Program-made: the position numbers and the translations under genes
Origin: JBJXGE01 sp046154185
GTDB taxonomy: Bacteria; Planctomycetota; UBA8108; UBA1146; JAJFFE01
Assembly: GCA_046154185.1 (NCBI GenBank)
Contig: JBJXGE010000100.1
Coordinates: forward strand, 1 to 53,068
Length of the DNA stretch: 53,068 nucleotides
Direction of reading: 5' to 3'
Shown: piece after piece, positions 26,011 through 34,623 of the stretch
Position numbering within the stretch: position 1 is the first letter of the stretch
How the letters are laid out: each line of letters opens with the position of its first letter
The notes under the pieces: generated by a model
Databases searched by the model: none
Told to the model about the DNA's origin: nothing
The model's input: the letters and a program-made list of their open reading frames with translations, nothing else

Positions 26011-26163
26011 GCGCGATCTTGATTCATGGGCGGCGCGCCGGCCGCCCGTCGCCGCGCACGGGGCAAGCCGCCGCGAGTCGCTCATATCGACCCACGGCGC
26101 GCCTCGCTATCATGTCCCGCGGGCTCGGGCTGGATGTACAAACAGTTGTACGAAAGGAACCTC

Positions 26164-27813
26164 ATGCGCCACAACCGTAGCGTTAGTCTCGCGTCGATTT
26201 TCCAAACGCTCGTTTGCGGTTGTCTTTTGCTCTGGATCGGATCGCGCGGAATCTCACTCACCGCGGCTCAAGAACCCGCCACCGTGGTAGGCGAATGGGG
26301 CCCCGTCATCGCCTTGCCGCACATTCCAGTTCATATGGCGCTGCTCCACACGGGAAAGATCGTGTTTTGGGCCTACGACAATACGAACGTGAGCCTTTGG
26401 GATCCGGTTCGCGCCGCGTTCACGCCGATACCGAACAACACCAACATGTTTTGCGCAGGGCAAACACAACTCGCCGATGGCCGCCTGCTCGTCGCCGGCG
26501 GGCACGTTGAGAACAACGAAGGGTTGCCGGACACAAACATCTTCGATCCGGTCACTGAAACCTGGACGCAGGCCGGCGACATGAGTGTTGGGCGCTGGTA
26601 CCCGACGTGCACGACGCTTTCCGATGGCCGAGTGATGGTCGCGAGCGGTGACGTGTTCCCCGGTGTGCCGGCCAGTACGCCGGAAGTACTCAGCCCCGGC
26701 ACGATGCAGTGGACTCCGCTTCCGGGCGCAACGCGCTGGCAACCGCTCTATCCGTTTCACTTCGTGCTTCCATCGGACACCGTCTTCGATGCCGGATCCG
26801 CCGACGATACCTACACGCTCGATTTGTCGACTCAGCTTTGGAACTTTGTCGGCTGGTCGGGTTTCGGCGGCGGATCGGCAGTGCAGTACCGGCCCGGCAA
26901 GATCATGAAATCGGGCGGTTACGTGCCTGCCACCAATGAAACCGCGTACATCGACTTGACCGTGTCGTCGCCGAGCTGGACGTCGATTGAAGCCATGAGC
27001 TACCCGCGCAATCACCACAATCTCGTGATCCTGCCGGACGGCAAAGTGCTCGTCGTGGGCGGCACGACGAGCGACGACGAGCCGGCCTACGCTGTGTTCG
27101 CTGCTGAAATGTGGAACCCGACGACGCTCGAGTGGACCAACATGGCATCGATGTCCGTTCCGCGCATGTATCACTCGACGGCGCTCCTGCTCCCCGATGG
27201 GAAGGTGCTGTCGGCCGGTGGCGATTACTATCCCAACGCGCAGATCTACCACCCGCCGTACCTGTTTTCGGTGTTCCCGCGTCCGGAGCTGCTCGGGGCG
27301 CCGCCGGCCGCCGCCTACGGCAGTGAATTCGCCGTGGAATGCACGGACTCGAGTTTGGTCGACAAAGTCGTGCTCATCCGCAACGGCGCCGTGACGCACG
27401 CGTTCGATCACAGCCAACGCTACGTACCGCTCACCGCCACGCAGACGAGCGCTACGAGTGTGCTTGTGAACGCGCCCGCAAACGGCGCGCTCGCGCCGCC
27501 CGGTTACTACATGTTGTTCTTAGTGAGCGCGAACGACATACCATCCGAAGCGCGTTTCATACGGATCGGTGCGAACCTTTTCGTGCGCGGCAACGTCAAC
27601 GGCGACGGCAGTGTGAACATCGCGGATGCGATCGCCATATTGTCGTATTTGTTCGGCTTCGCGCCGGCCCCGGTCCCGATCGCCGCAGCCGACTCCAATG
27701 ACGATGGTCTCGTGAACATCGCGGATGCGATCTATTTGCTGAGCTTCTTGTTCAATGGTGGTCCGGCTCCGCCGCCGCCTTTCCCTGTTCCCGGCGAAGA
27801 CCCGACGCCGTAG
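26164..27813 (+). CDS. Secreted galactose-oxidase-like (kelch/DUF1929) protein with C-terminal dockerin repeats
   Basis: The predicted protein is 549 aa. A signal peptide (FQTLVCGCLLLWIG) precedes seven kelch-type blades with GRLLVAGG, GKVLVVGG and GKVLSAGG. A DUF1929-like early-set domain follows (YHPPYLF to FIRIG). Residues matching glyoxal/galactose oxidases are visible: FCAGQ with Cys about 97, RWYPT with Tyr about 145, RMYHST with Tyr-His near 334, and THAFDHSQRYVPL supplying a His. These would make a copper plus Tyr-Cys radical centre, so an oxidase acting on aldehydes or sugars outside the cell is likely. From about residue 473 two dockerin-type repeats (NVNGDGSVNIADAI, DSNDDGLVNIADAI) follow. 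The tail lacks the Cys pattern of its siblings. A 16-base-arm terminator follows. Confidence 0.87.
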   Translation: MRHNRSVSLASIFQTLVCGCLLLWIGSRGISLTAAQEPATVVGEWGPVIALPHIPVHMALLHTGKIVFWAYDNTNVSLWDPVRAAFTPIPNNTNMFCAGQTQLADGRLLVAGGHVENNEGLPDTNIFDPVTETWTQAGDMSVGRWYPTCTTLSDGRVMVASGDVFPGVPASTPEVLSPGTMQWTPLPGATRWQPLYPFHFVLPSDTVFDAGSADDTYTLDLSTQLWNFVGWSGFGGGSAVQYRPGKIMKSGGYVPATNETAYIDLTVSSPSWTSIEAMSYPRNHHNLVILPDGKVLVVGGTTSDDEPAYAVFAAEMWNPTTLEWTNMASMSVPRMYHSTALLLPDGKVLSAGGDYYPNAQIYHPPYLFSVFPRPELLGAPPAAAYGSEFAVECTDSSLVDKVVLIRNGAVTHAFDHSQRYVPLTATQTSATSVLVNAPANGALAPPGYYMLFLVSANDIPSEARFIRIGANLFVRGNVNGDGSVNIADAIAILSYLFGFAPAPVPIAAADSNDDGLVNIADAIYLLSFLFNGGPAPPPPFPVPGEDPTP

Positions 27814-27818
27814 TCCAG

Positions 27819-27861
27819 TGAGAGTTCACGATTCCTGACACAGAATCGTGAACTCTCATTT
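27819..27861 (+). terminator. Strong intrinsic terminator after the kelch-oxidase gene
   Basis: A perfect 16-base inverted repeat has arms TGAGAGTTCACGATTC (27819-27834) and GAATCGTGAACTCTCA (27843-27858) around an eight-base loop, then TTT. It starts six bases after the stop codon. It should end the plus-strand transcript; the T-run is short. Confidence 0.85.
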
Positions 27862-27958
27862 CGATGCGCGCGTGCGATCGGTACCGCGTCGGCGTGATGC
27901 GAACGACGACATCGGAAACGCGCAATCGAGACCCGTCGGAGTCGCCGTTCGCGGCCGA

Positions 27959-29650
27959 CTAAAACACCGACGCTGCGAATCCGGCGGGGCCGGGATTGCC
28001 GAGTGAGCCGCCGCCGAGTCCGCCCCCGGCACTCACGAAGGTTGTGCCGGGCAACACGGGACTCGAGCCGTTGGTAACGACGCCGATCGAGTGACCGCCG
28101 GCACCGCCACCCCCGTGACCGCCGCGCCCGCCGTTACCACCCACGCCTCCGGGCGCGCCATTTGAGCCATCATCTTGTTCGCCCGTTCCGCCGTAGAAAC
28201 TCCCCGGGGCACCCAGTCCGCCGGCGCCGCCGAACTGACCCGATCCGCCGGCGCCGCCATTTCCACCATTGCCCGCTACGAGTGAGCAGTTCTCGATGAG
28301 GGCGTTCGAATTGAACAAGTACACCGCGATCGATGCGCCGCCCGTGGTACCGCCGGTCGCACCGTTCCCGCCGCCGCCGCCGCCACCACCACCACCGCCA
28401 CCTCCCCCGTAGGAGTCACAGCCATCGTCTCCACCGCCACCGCCACCACCTCCGCCTCCTCCGCTGCCGCCGGCGCCGGTCGCGCCATTTCCACCGGGAA
28501 CCGATATTGCCTCGAACGCGAGAAACTGAATGGCACCGGCCATTCCACTCGCGCCGGGAGTGCCCGGTGCGCCTGGGCCGCCAGCCGCGCTCGGCGGGGT
28601 TGCGAGAGATCCCAAACCCGGGGGCACTCCGAGGCCGCCGCCTCCACCACCTGCGCCGACACCCGGAAGCCCGGCTTGTCCGAAGCTGAGCCCTTGTCCC
28701 GCATCGCCGCCCTGTCCTCCCGGAAGTCCATTTCCGCCGGGTGCTCCCCCGTTTCCGCCCTGGGGCTGGGGACACGTGGTACAGAAAAAGCCAGCACTGT
28801 CCTCACATCCGGATTGTCCTATCATCCCGGGACCTCCTGAGGCGCCGATACCGCCCGGAGAGCTCCCGGCCGCGCCATTGCCGCCATCGCCGGCTTCGAT
28901 TTGGCAGTCGCGCAGGATGAGTCCTGGACTGTTGATGGCTCGGACGCCGTAACTCGACGCACCGGGCCCGGCGTTCGCCGAGCGAACCGTGAAGTCTCGC
29001 ACCAGCGTGGTCGATGCCGCATCGGTTATGAGTATGGCCGTCGTCGAGGTCGACTGAATCGTGGTTTCGAGACCAGCGAACTGCCACGTGACCGGGCTAT
29101 ATCCGCCGAGGAGTGAGATTCCTTCGATCAGGTTTATTGTCTCGCCCGAGTAGATTCCCCCGGCTGCAATGACAGCATCAGAGCCGGCTGTCTCCGCGAG
29201 ACTCAGCGCCGCCGGCAGCGTGAGCACAGGAAGCGCCTGTGTTCCGGGATTCGCATCGTTTCCGGTGGTCGAGACGTAAATGGCGTCGAGCACTGGCTCA
29301 CACGCGCCGTGATCGATGCAGTCGAGCGTGTCACTCGTGGGATCTTGCCCGCACCCCGGAAACGGCGCCGGCGGCAACGAACCCATGCTGAAGAGCGCGC
29401 TCAGAATAGAAATTGGATCCGCGATGTTGGCTGCCCCGTCGTCGTTGACATCGATCGCGTCGAGACAGCTGTTCGGCACGCTGGCAAACAAATACGAGAG
29501 TCCCGAGATGGCATCCGCAATGTTGAATCCGCCGTCGCCGTTCACATCACCGCGGATGAATTCGCTTTGACCGCCACGCGCCGGAACTGAAATCGTCGCG
29601 GCAGCCAGCGCCATGAACCCAACTCGCAAAACCAAGCTGCGGATGATCAT
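27959..29650 (-). CDS. Secreted Gly-rich protein with N-terminal dockerin repeats
   Basis: The predicted protein is 563 aa. A signal peptide is followed at once by paired calcium repeats (FIRGDVNGDGGFNIADAISGLSYLF, then DVNDDGAANIADPI) and a PFPGCGQDPTSDTLDC tail. A beta-helix-like region follows (AIYVSTTGNDANPGT, IYSGETINLIEGISLLGGYSP). From about residue 250 nearly half is glycine, in GG-N/A-GG runs and GGGGGGG stretches, with a short non-repetitive island near IAVYLFNSNALIENCSLVAGN. In the siblings the dockerin part is C-terminal; here it is N-terminal. ATG 29650 has GGGAG upstream. The high G/C strand skew makes several opposite-strand frames look open; those are shadows. Function unknown; surface display is a guess. 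Confidence 0.82.
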   Translation of the reverse strand: MIIRSLVLRVGFMALAAATISVPARGGQSEFIRGDVNGDGGFNIADAISGLSYLFASVPNSCLDAIDVNDDGAANIADPISILSALFSMGSLPPAPFPGCGQDPTSDTLDCIDHGACEPVLDAIYVSTTGNDANPGTQALPVLTLPAALSLAETAGSDAVIAAGGIYSGETINLIEGISLLGGYSPVTWQFAGLETTIQSTSTTAILITDAASTTLVRDFTVRSANAGPGASSYGVRAINSPGLILRDCQIEAGDGGNGAAGSSPGGIGASGGPGMIGQSGCEDSAGFFCTTCPQPQGGNGGAPGGNGLPGGQGGDAGQGLSFGQAGLPGVGAGGGGGGLGVPPGLGSLATPPSAAGGPGAPGTPGASGMAGAIQFLAFEAISVPGGNGATGAGGSGGGGGGGGGGGDDGCDSYGGGGGGGGGGGGGGNGATGGTTGGASIAVYLFNSNALIENCSLVAGNGGNGGAGGSGQFGGAGGLGAPGSFYGGTGEQDDGSNGAPGGVGGNGGRGGHGGGGAGGHSIGVVTNGSSPVLPGTTFVSAGGGLGGGSLGNPGPAGFAASVF

Positions 29651-29843
29651 CGACAACTCCCTTTCACCGCGGTATCGCGGTTCACTAGATCGCCTTGCCC
29701 GCATTCATACGCCCCCAGTCGAGAATTTGTGGAGTTTATCCGTGTCGCGCAGAGCGTGTCAAAGATTGACGCGTCGCTCGGTCTCTGTAACCGCCAGGAG
29801 CGAAGCCGCAACCGTGCGCGCGGATAAGCACGGGCGATAGTAG

Positions 29844-29872
29844 TTGCGGAGCAGCGCCAAACGCTCTGTAAT
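29844..29872 (+). promoter_or_regulatory. Putative promoter of the 262-aa dockerin gene
   Basis: TTGCGG (29844-29849) and TGTAAT (29867-29872) are separated by 17 bases. They lie about 57 bases before the ATG at 29929. The spacing is ideal and the -10 box has one mismatch, so the promoter is plausible but not proven. Confidence 0.4.
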
Positions 29873-29928
29873 ACGACACATTCCCCGATGCTCGCGACGG
29901 TACCCCGGCGCCATCAAGAAAGGACCAC

Positions 29929-30717
29929 ATGTCGTTCTTCAATTTGAAAAACTTCTGCCTCACCACGACACTTCTGATCGCCGGCGCATCCGGATTCGCG
30001 CAACCGGCAGTCCAATATGACCTGGGAACGGATAGTTCTTACGTTACCGGCTGCGCCGGTCCATCACCCTGCGCTTGCCCGATACTCATAGTGGGGCCGG
30101 TTACCGGAAGCTTCAACTTGGTGCCGGTGCCGCTCTCGCTCGGACCAATATTCGAATACACGGTCGAAAACATCGACTGGCTCGTGTTGACCAGCGTTCC
30201 AGGCACGCCTCCGCTACCGGTGAGCGGATTCGGAACTTTCGTGATCGACGTCGCGGCGGATACTCAAACAGTAGAACTCACGCTAACGGTCGCTGGAGTG
30301 ACGCAAAACTATTCGAGCCTCGGGCCGGTGCCGGCGGATCCGAATTTTCCGGCCGTCGTGCGACTCGACGTTTTTTATCAAGTGGATGCTTGCGTCTACA
30401 ATGGTTTCTACACTTCGGCCTCGACGATCGTCGTCTCGCCGCCTAATTTTCGCCGTGGCGACTGTAATAGCGACGGCGGGGTCGATGTTGCCGATGCAGT
30501 GTCTGCGTTAAATCAGTTGTTCGTTCCCGGTACGCTTCCGTCTGAGTGCGGCGATGCTTGCGATGCCAACGATGACGGCGCGTTCAATATCGCGGACCCC
30601 ATTTTGATTTTGAACCGGTTGTTTAGCGGCGCGCCTCCGCTGCCACCCCCGCTCAACTGCGATCAGGATCCAACGGCGGATTCGCTCGGCTGCGCGGCAT
30701 TTCCGCCTTGTCCGTAA
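29929..30717 (+). CDS. Secreted 262-aa protein with C-terminal dockerin repeats
   Basis: A signal peptide (LTTTLLIAGASGFAQ) is followed by about 150 residues of beta-rich sequence containing a CAGPSPCACPI cluster and PLSLGPIFEYTVENIDWLVL. I do not recognise the domain. From about residue 180 come two dockerin-like repeats: FRRGDCNSDGGVDVADAVSAL and DANDDGAFNIADPILILNRLF, with extra Cys residues (GDACDAN). The end reads CDQDPTADSLGCAAFPPCP, the Cys-rich tail seen in other copies here. ATG 29929 has AAAGGA upstream. It faces the Gly-rich gene across a 278-base shared upstream region. Role unknown; it is exported and probably held by its C-terminal module. Confidence 0.82.
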   Translation: MSFFNLKNFCLTTTLLIAGASGFAQPAVQYDLGTDSSYVTGCAGPSPCACPILIVGPVTGSFNLVPVPLSLGPIFEYTVENIDWLVLTSVPGTPPLPVSGFGTFVIDVAADTQTVELTLTVAGVTQNYSSLGPVPADPNFPAVVRLDVFYQVDACVYNGFYTSASTIVVSPPNFRRGDCNSDGGVDVADAVSALNQLFVPGTLPSECGDACDANDDGAFNIADPILILNRLFSGAPPLPPPLNCDQDPTADSLGCAAFPPCP

Positions 30718-30767
30718 CGGAACGCAGAACGCGCGGACGACTGACGATCCAGTAGCTAATTGGCTGC

Positions 30768-30787
30768 TTGTGCTTCGCAAAGCACAA
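30768..30787. terminator. Perfect 8-base-pair hairpin between convergent genes
   Basis: TTGTGCTT (30768-30775) pairs with AAGCACAA (30780-30787) around CGCA. It lies about 50 bases past the dockerin-protein stop and 70 bases past the end of the convergent SDR gene. It has no T-tract, so its terminator role is uncertain. Confidence 0.4.
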
Positions 30788-30856
30788 ATGGATCTGCTTT
30801 CACGGGCACGTCAGCGGGCGGACCTCGAAAGCGGTTGGAATTTGAAGGATCGACTA

Positions 30857-31726
30857 TCAGCGGCGCGTCAGGCAGCGCGAGAAGTGCTCGGCGAGAGTCA
30901 CTCGGCCGCGAGCGTCGCCGATCACATCACGGGTGCTGACGCGCGTCACGAATTGAAACAAATCTGCGAGCCGCGGATGCAATGGTCGCAAGAGCGTTGC
31001 CAAGCCGGTAAACGCCAAGGGCGGCACTCGGATGAGGCGCGGTCGCTTGCCGAGCGCTTTGAACGCGAGCGCCGCGATCTCCCGCCGCGACAAAATTTGC
31101 GGACCACCGACCGCCAGCTCGGCCGCCCCGGGTGCGAGCGCGTCCACGCAAATCGCCGCGAGGTCGCTCTCCGCGATCGGATTCGTACGGGCACTGCCAT
31201 CGCCGATCACGGGTGCGATTCCGCGGCGCGCGAGCACGAGGAACTCTTCGAAAGCCGAAAAGAAACCCGTAGCGCGGATCACGGCAAAAGGTAGTTGGCG
31301 ACTCTTCAATTCCACGACGACGCGTTCGTGCGCATCGAAATAACCGAGATCGCGGTGACGATCACCACCCACCGCCGCCACGTAGACATACTTGGCACAA
31401 CCCGCGCGTTCCGCTTCGTCGACGAGATTCTTGTTCGCCGGCCAATCGATCGCGAGGTAACCCGCCCGCCCACGCGACCACTTCGGCGCCACGCTGGCGC
31501 CGACCGTCGATATCACGGCGCTCACCCCGGCGAAAACACCGCGCAAACTCTCGGGATTGAGCGCGTCGATCACGCGACCACCTTCGGTCGGCAAGTCGAG
31601 TGCGGCCAGCGCCACTTCGGACCGTGCTAACGGTCGAACCCCGTAACCGCGCGCGCGCAACTCCCGCACAATTTCGCGGCCGAGTGACCCGGTGGCACCC
31701 GCAACCGCGATTGTGTCACCGCTCAT
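30857..31726 (-). CDS. NAD(P)-binding SDR-like (NmrA-type) protein
   Basis: The 289-aa protein opens with the dinucleotide-binding Rossmann motif TIAVAGATGSLGREIV. It then shows the atypical-SDR pattern: ALDLPTEGG, VSAVISTVGA, KYVYVAAVGG, LPFAVIRATGFFSAF. A classical YxxxK catalytic pair is not apparent, fitting NmrA/atypical members that may bind or reduce small carbonyls. It has no signal peptide. ATG 31726 overlaps the TGA of the EpmB gene (ATGA), so it is translated with the radical-SAM enzyme. That coupling may be incidental; no link of this family to EF-P modification is known to me. The cofactor fold is secure; the substrate is not. Confidence 0.83.
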   Translation of the reverse strand: MSGDTIAVAGATGSLGREIVRELRARGYGVRPLARSEVALAALDLPTEGGRVIDALNPESLRGVFAGVSAVISTVGASVAPKWSRGRAGYLAIDWPANKNLVDEAERAGCAKYVYVAAVGGDRHRDLGYFDAHERVVVELKSRQLPFAVIRATGFFSAFEEFLVLARRGIAPVIGDGSARTNPIAESDLAAICVDALAPGAAELAVGGPQILSRREIAALAFKALGKRPRLIRVPPLAFTGLATLLRPLHPRLADLFQFVTRVSTRDVIGDARGRVTLAEHFSRCLTRR

Positions 31727-32838
31727 TCGCGCTCGATGATCGCGGTCTTGCTGCTCGCGCCTTCGTCTTCGCGCACATAGCGGGGCACAGCGTAACCCGG
31801 CAGACGCCGTCGTAGTTCCGCGACGATTTCGAGACCGCGCGCCTCAGGCACTTCGAAATGAGCGGCGCCGCGCACTTTGTCGAGCTGGTGCAAGTAATAC
31901 GGCAGAACCCGCAAGTCGATGAGTCGCTCGCAAAGCTCGACGAGAGTGTCGGCATCGTCATTCACGCCAGCGAGCAAGACCGCTTGATTGAGTACCGTGA
32001 ACCCCGCCGCGACGAGCGCGCGCAACGCCTCGACGCACGCGCCGACGAGTTCGTTCGGATGATTCGCGTGAACAACGACGATCGGTCTGAGGCGAGTGCT
32101 CGCGATGCTGCTCACGAGTTCGGGTGTCACGCGATCCGGCAACACAATCGGCAGGCGAGTGTGAATGCGCAACCGGCGTACGTGCGGAATCGCGGCGATC
32201 TCGCGGGCGAGCCCCGCCAAGAGTGAATCCGGCAGCACGAGCGGATCGCCGCCGCTCAAGATCACTTCGCGAATGGTGCCGTCGGCGTCGACTTGCTCGA
32301 GCGCGCGACGCCAAGCCGCGAGACTGTGCGGCGCGCTTGCATAGGGATACTCACGACGAAAGCAAAAGCGACAGTTGACGGCGCAAGTCCCGGACGCAAT
32401 CAACAACACGCGCCCGTCATACTTTTTGAGCACGCCGGCCTCGAGCCCGGCGGCGAGATCACCGACCGGATCGGCGCGAAATTCGGGCGCCTCGACAAGC
32501 TCGGCATCGAGTGGCAACACTTGGCGCAGGAGCGGATCCGACGCATCGCCACGGCGCATGCGCTGCAGATAATCCCGAGGCACGACCAACGGAAAACGGA
32601 CGGCGGCCGCGCGGGCGCCGGTCGCTAACTCGCGCGGGAGTCCAAGCGCATCGAGCAGCGTGTCGATGTCGCGGATTGCGTCGCCGAGCGACTGCTTCCA
32701 ATGGCTGCCGGTTGGGGAAGGGATTTGGAGCGCGCTGTTCAGATGCGAGCGATCGAGCGCAGAGCCGATGTGAGCCGAGGTAGATCCGTCCGCAAAGCCG
32801 GCATCCGCGTGCAAATCGACTCGGAAAATCTCACCCAT
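31723..32838 (-). CDS. epmB: EF-P (R)-beta-lysine-forming radical-SAM 2,3-aminomutase
   Basis: The 371-aa protein belongs to the KamA/EpmB radical-SAM group. The [4Fe-4S] motif is GTCAVNCRFCFRR with Cys152, Cys156 and Cys159; VILSGGDPLVL, RLRIHTRLPIVLPDRV and VVHANHPNEL are family landmarks of the barrel. It converts (S)-alpha-lysine to (R)-beta-lysine for attachment to EF-P, using S-adenosylmethionine and PLP. Length and N-terminus suit EpmB rather than the longer lysine 2,3-aminomutase. ATG 32838 is chosen over longer frames because the family sequence begins there. It lies back-to-back with efp, and epmA follows efp. The assignment is strengthened by that context. Confidence 0.9.
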   Translation of the reverse strand: MGEIFRVDLHADAGFADGSTSAHIGSALDRSHLNSALQIPSPTGSHWKQSLGDAIRDIDTLLDALGLPRELATGARAAAVRFPLVVPRDYLQRMRRGDASDPLLRQVLPLDAELVEAPEFRADPVGDLAAGLEAGVLKKYDGRVLLIASGTCAVNCRFCFRREYPYASAPHSLAAWRRALEQVDADGTIREVILSGGDPLVLPDSLLAGLAREIAAIPHVRRLRIHTRLPIVLPDRVTPELVSSIASTRLRPIVVVHANHPNELVGACVEALRALVAAGFTVLNQAVLLAGVNDDADTLVELCERLIDLRVLPYYLHQLDKVRGAAHFEVPEARGLEIVAELRRRLPGYAVPRYVREDEGASSKTAIIERE

Positions 32839-32861
32839 GATGCCTGTCTTGGTGGAAAGCC

Positions 32862-32885
32862 GGCGGTATGATACCGCCTCTTTTT
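32862..32885 (+). promoter_or_regulatory. Palindrome with T-run between epmB and efp
   Basis: GGCGGTAT and ATACCGCC (32862-32869, 32871-32878) are perfect inverted copies around one base; folded, seven pairs close a TGA loop. TCTTTTT follows on the plus strand, so it has intrinsic-terminator form, but it lies upstream of efp. It could attenuate efp reading or be an operator for the divergent pair. Confidence 0.45.
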
Positions 32886-32895
32886 CGGCGCGCAA
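32868..32895 (-). promoter_or_regulatory. epmB: Putative promoter of epmB
   Basis: On the minus strand TTGCGC (32895-32890) and TATCAT (32873-32868) are 16 bases apart, ending about 30 bases before the ATG. The -10 box lies inside the palindrome at 32862-32878, so a protein bound there would control it. Confidence 0.35.
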
Positions 32896-32953
32896 CGGGC
32901 GCGCCGTGCGTCCGGAATCGCGTTCTTGACCCGAAAGCCAAGAGTTTTCTGTC

Positions 32954-33535
32954 ATGGGTAGCAGCTTTAACGTCGGCGATTTGCGCAAGGGTCTCAAGGT
33001 TCTCATCGACAACGCACCGTATCTCATCACTGACACGGAGTTCATGAAGCCGGGCAAAGGGCAAGCGGTTTATCGGTGCAAACTCAAGAACCTGCTGACC
33101 GGTTCGATGCTCGACCGCACTTATCGCAGCGGTGATCGGCTCGACGCGGCGGACATCGCGGAGGCAACTCTTGAGTATCTCTACAATGACTCCCGCAACT
33201 GGATCTTCATGAACCAGAAAACCTACGAGCAGTTCACGATTCCGAAAGAGAATATGGAAGATGCGGTGCCTTGGCTGAAAGAAGGCTCGCAGGTCAACGT
33301 GATGTTTTGGAACGATCAGGCGATCTCGGTCGACGCGCCGAAACAAGTCGAACGGACGATCACCTATTGCGAGCCGGCGGCGCGCGGCAACACCGCGACG
33401 AACGTCATGAAACCAGCGACGCTCGAAGGCGGCGCCACCGTCCACGTGCCGGCATTCATCAACACGGGCGACATCGTCAAAGTCGACACCCGCACCGGCG
33501 AGTACATTGAGCGAGTTGCCAAGTCATCGACCTAA
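32954..33535 (+). CDS. efp: Elongation factor P
   Basis: The 193-aa protein has the three-domain EF-P layout: VGDLRKGLKVLIDNAPYLITD at the start, two OB-like domains (NLLTGSMLDRTYRSGD, ENMEDAVPWLKEGSQVNVMFW) and a C-terminal domain with VPAFINTGDIVKVDTRTGEYIERV. The modification loop is FMKPGKGQA with Lys35 equivalent to Lys34 of E. coli, the target of beta-lysylation. It relieves ribosome stalling at proline runs in the cytosol. The loop matches the lysine-modified subfamily, not the rhamnosylated (Arg) one, and both modifying enzymes flank it. A weak AAGAG precedes the ATG. The last 29 bases overlap the EpmA frame. Confidence 0.96.
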   Translation: MGSSFNVGDLRKGLKVLIDNAPYLITDTEFMKPGKGQAVYRCKLKNLLTGSMLDRTYRSGDRLDAADIAEATLEYLYNDSRNWIFMNQKTYEQFTIPKENMEDAVPWLKEGSQVNVMFWNDQAISVDAPKQVERTITYCEPAARGNTATNVMKPATLEGGATVHVPAFINTGDIVKVDTRTGEYIERVAKSST

Positions 33536-34574
33536 TGGCGAGGGTCCAGCGCAGGGCCCCGTCGGGCCATCCACCGACTGGCGTCCAAGCGCCGGCTTAG
33601 CGGCGCTGCAACTCCGCGCCGCGTTGCTCGCCAAGCTGCGAGCCTTTTTTTTGGCGCGCGGCGTACTCGAGGTAGAGACGCCCGTCCTCTGCGCGGCGGG
33701 CGCCGTCGATGCGCATCTAGAGCCGATCCCCGTTTTCCACTCCGATCCCGACTCCACCCCGACCTCGAGATATCTCGTCACGTCGCCCGAACACTCGATG
33801 AAGCGACTCCTCGCGGCCGGCGCGGGTCCGATCTATCAGATCACGCGCGCATTTCGGCGCGGCGAACGCGGTCGCTTGCACAACCCGGAGTTCACGATTC
33901 TCGAGTGGTATCGCCCCGGCTTCGACGCTCATGCGCTCATGGATGAAGTCGAAGCGTTGGTCGTCGCACTCGCCATCGATGCGCCGGCGCCGAGTGCGCG
34001 CGCGTTCGCGGCGCAGCGCCCGTTCGCGCGCGTCACGTACCAGGAAGCCTTTGCGCGCGCCTTGCGGATTGATCCGCACACCGCCAGCGTCCGGGAACTT
34101 GCGGCGTGCGCACAGAAAGTCGGCGTCCCGATTCCGGCGTCGCATCGCTACGACGACCGAGATGCTTGGCTCGAGTTGCTGCTGGTCTTCGAAGTCGAAA
34201 AACAGTTCGTGAGTGACCGCCCGACTTTCTTGATCGATTACCCGCCTTCGCAAGCGGCACTCGCGCGCATACGGCCGGGACCGCCGGCCGTCGCGGAGCG
34301 CTTCGAACTCTATGCGCACGGCCTCGAACTTTGTAACGGCTACCATGAGTTGATCGATGCGCGCGAGCAATCGGCGCGTTTCCACGCCGCGAGCGCCGCG
34401 CGAGCGGCGGCCGGACGCGACCCATTGCCGATTGACACGCGTTTCCTCGCGGCGCTCGAGCACGGACTCCCGGCCTGCGCCGGTGTGGCGGTCGGCTTCG
34501 ATCGGCTCTGCATGTTGTGCGCCGGCGCACACAGCATCGACGAGGTCATCGCGTTTCCGGTCGAACTTGCTTGA
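33507..34574 (+). CDS. epmA: EF-P lysine aminoacylase (lysyl-tRNA-synthetase paralogue)
   Basis: The 355-aa protein (TTG start assumed) is a class II aaRS catalytic domain without the anticodon-binding domain, as in EpmA/GenX/PoxA. Motif 1 region FFLARGVLEVETPVL, motif 2 RAFRRGERGRLHNPEFTILEWY and motif 3 GVAVGFDRL can be read. It activates (R)-beta-lysine and joins it to the EF-P lysine. No ATG or GTG lies between the start region and the family sequence; TTG 33507 or TTG 33516, both inside the last bases of efp, are the only options, so translation is probably coupled. Placed after efp and opposite epmB, it completes the cassette. EpmC, the hydroxylase of gammaproteobacteria, is not in this window. 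Confidence 0.93.
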   Translation: MSELPSHRPNGEGPAQGPVGPSTDWRPSAGLAALQLRAALLAKLRAFFLARGVLEVETPVLCAAGAVDAHLEPIPVFHSDPDSTPTSRYLVTSPEHSMKRLLAAGAGPIYQITRAFRRGERGRLHNPEFTILEWYRPGFDAHALMDEVEALVVALAIDAPAPSARAFAAQRPFARVTYQEAFARALRIDPHTASVRELAACAQKVGVPIPASHRYDDRDAWLELLLVFEVEKQFVSDRPTFLIDYPPSQAALARIRPGPPAVAERFELYAHGLELCNGYHELIDAREQSARFHAASAARAAAGRDPLPIDTRFLAALEHGLPACAGVAVGFDRLCMLCAGAHSIDEVIAFPVELA

Positions 34575-34623
34575 TGGTGAGCACGCATCGACAAGCGTCG
34601 TGACGCCTCTGATAATCAGCCGC

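Noticed and set aside
28276..28952. Pro/Arg/His-rich frames opposite and across the glycine-rich gene
   Set aside because: The simple repetitive composition of the Gly-rich gene keeps all other frames open; none has a ribosome site or signal.
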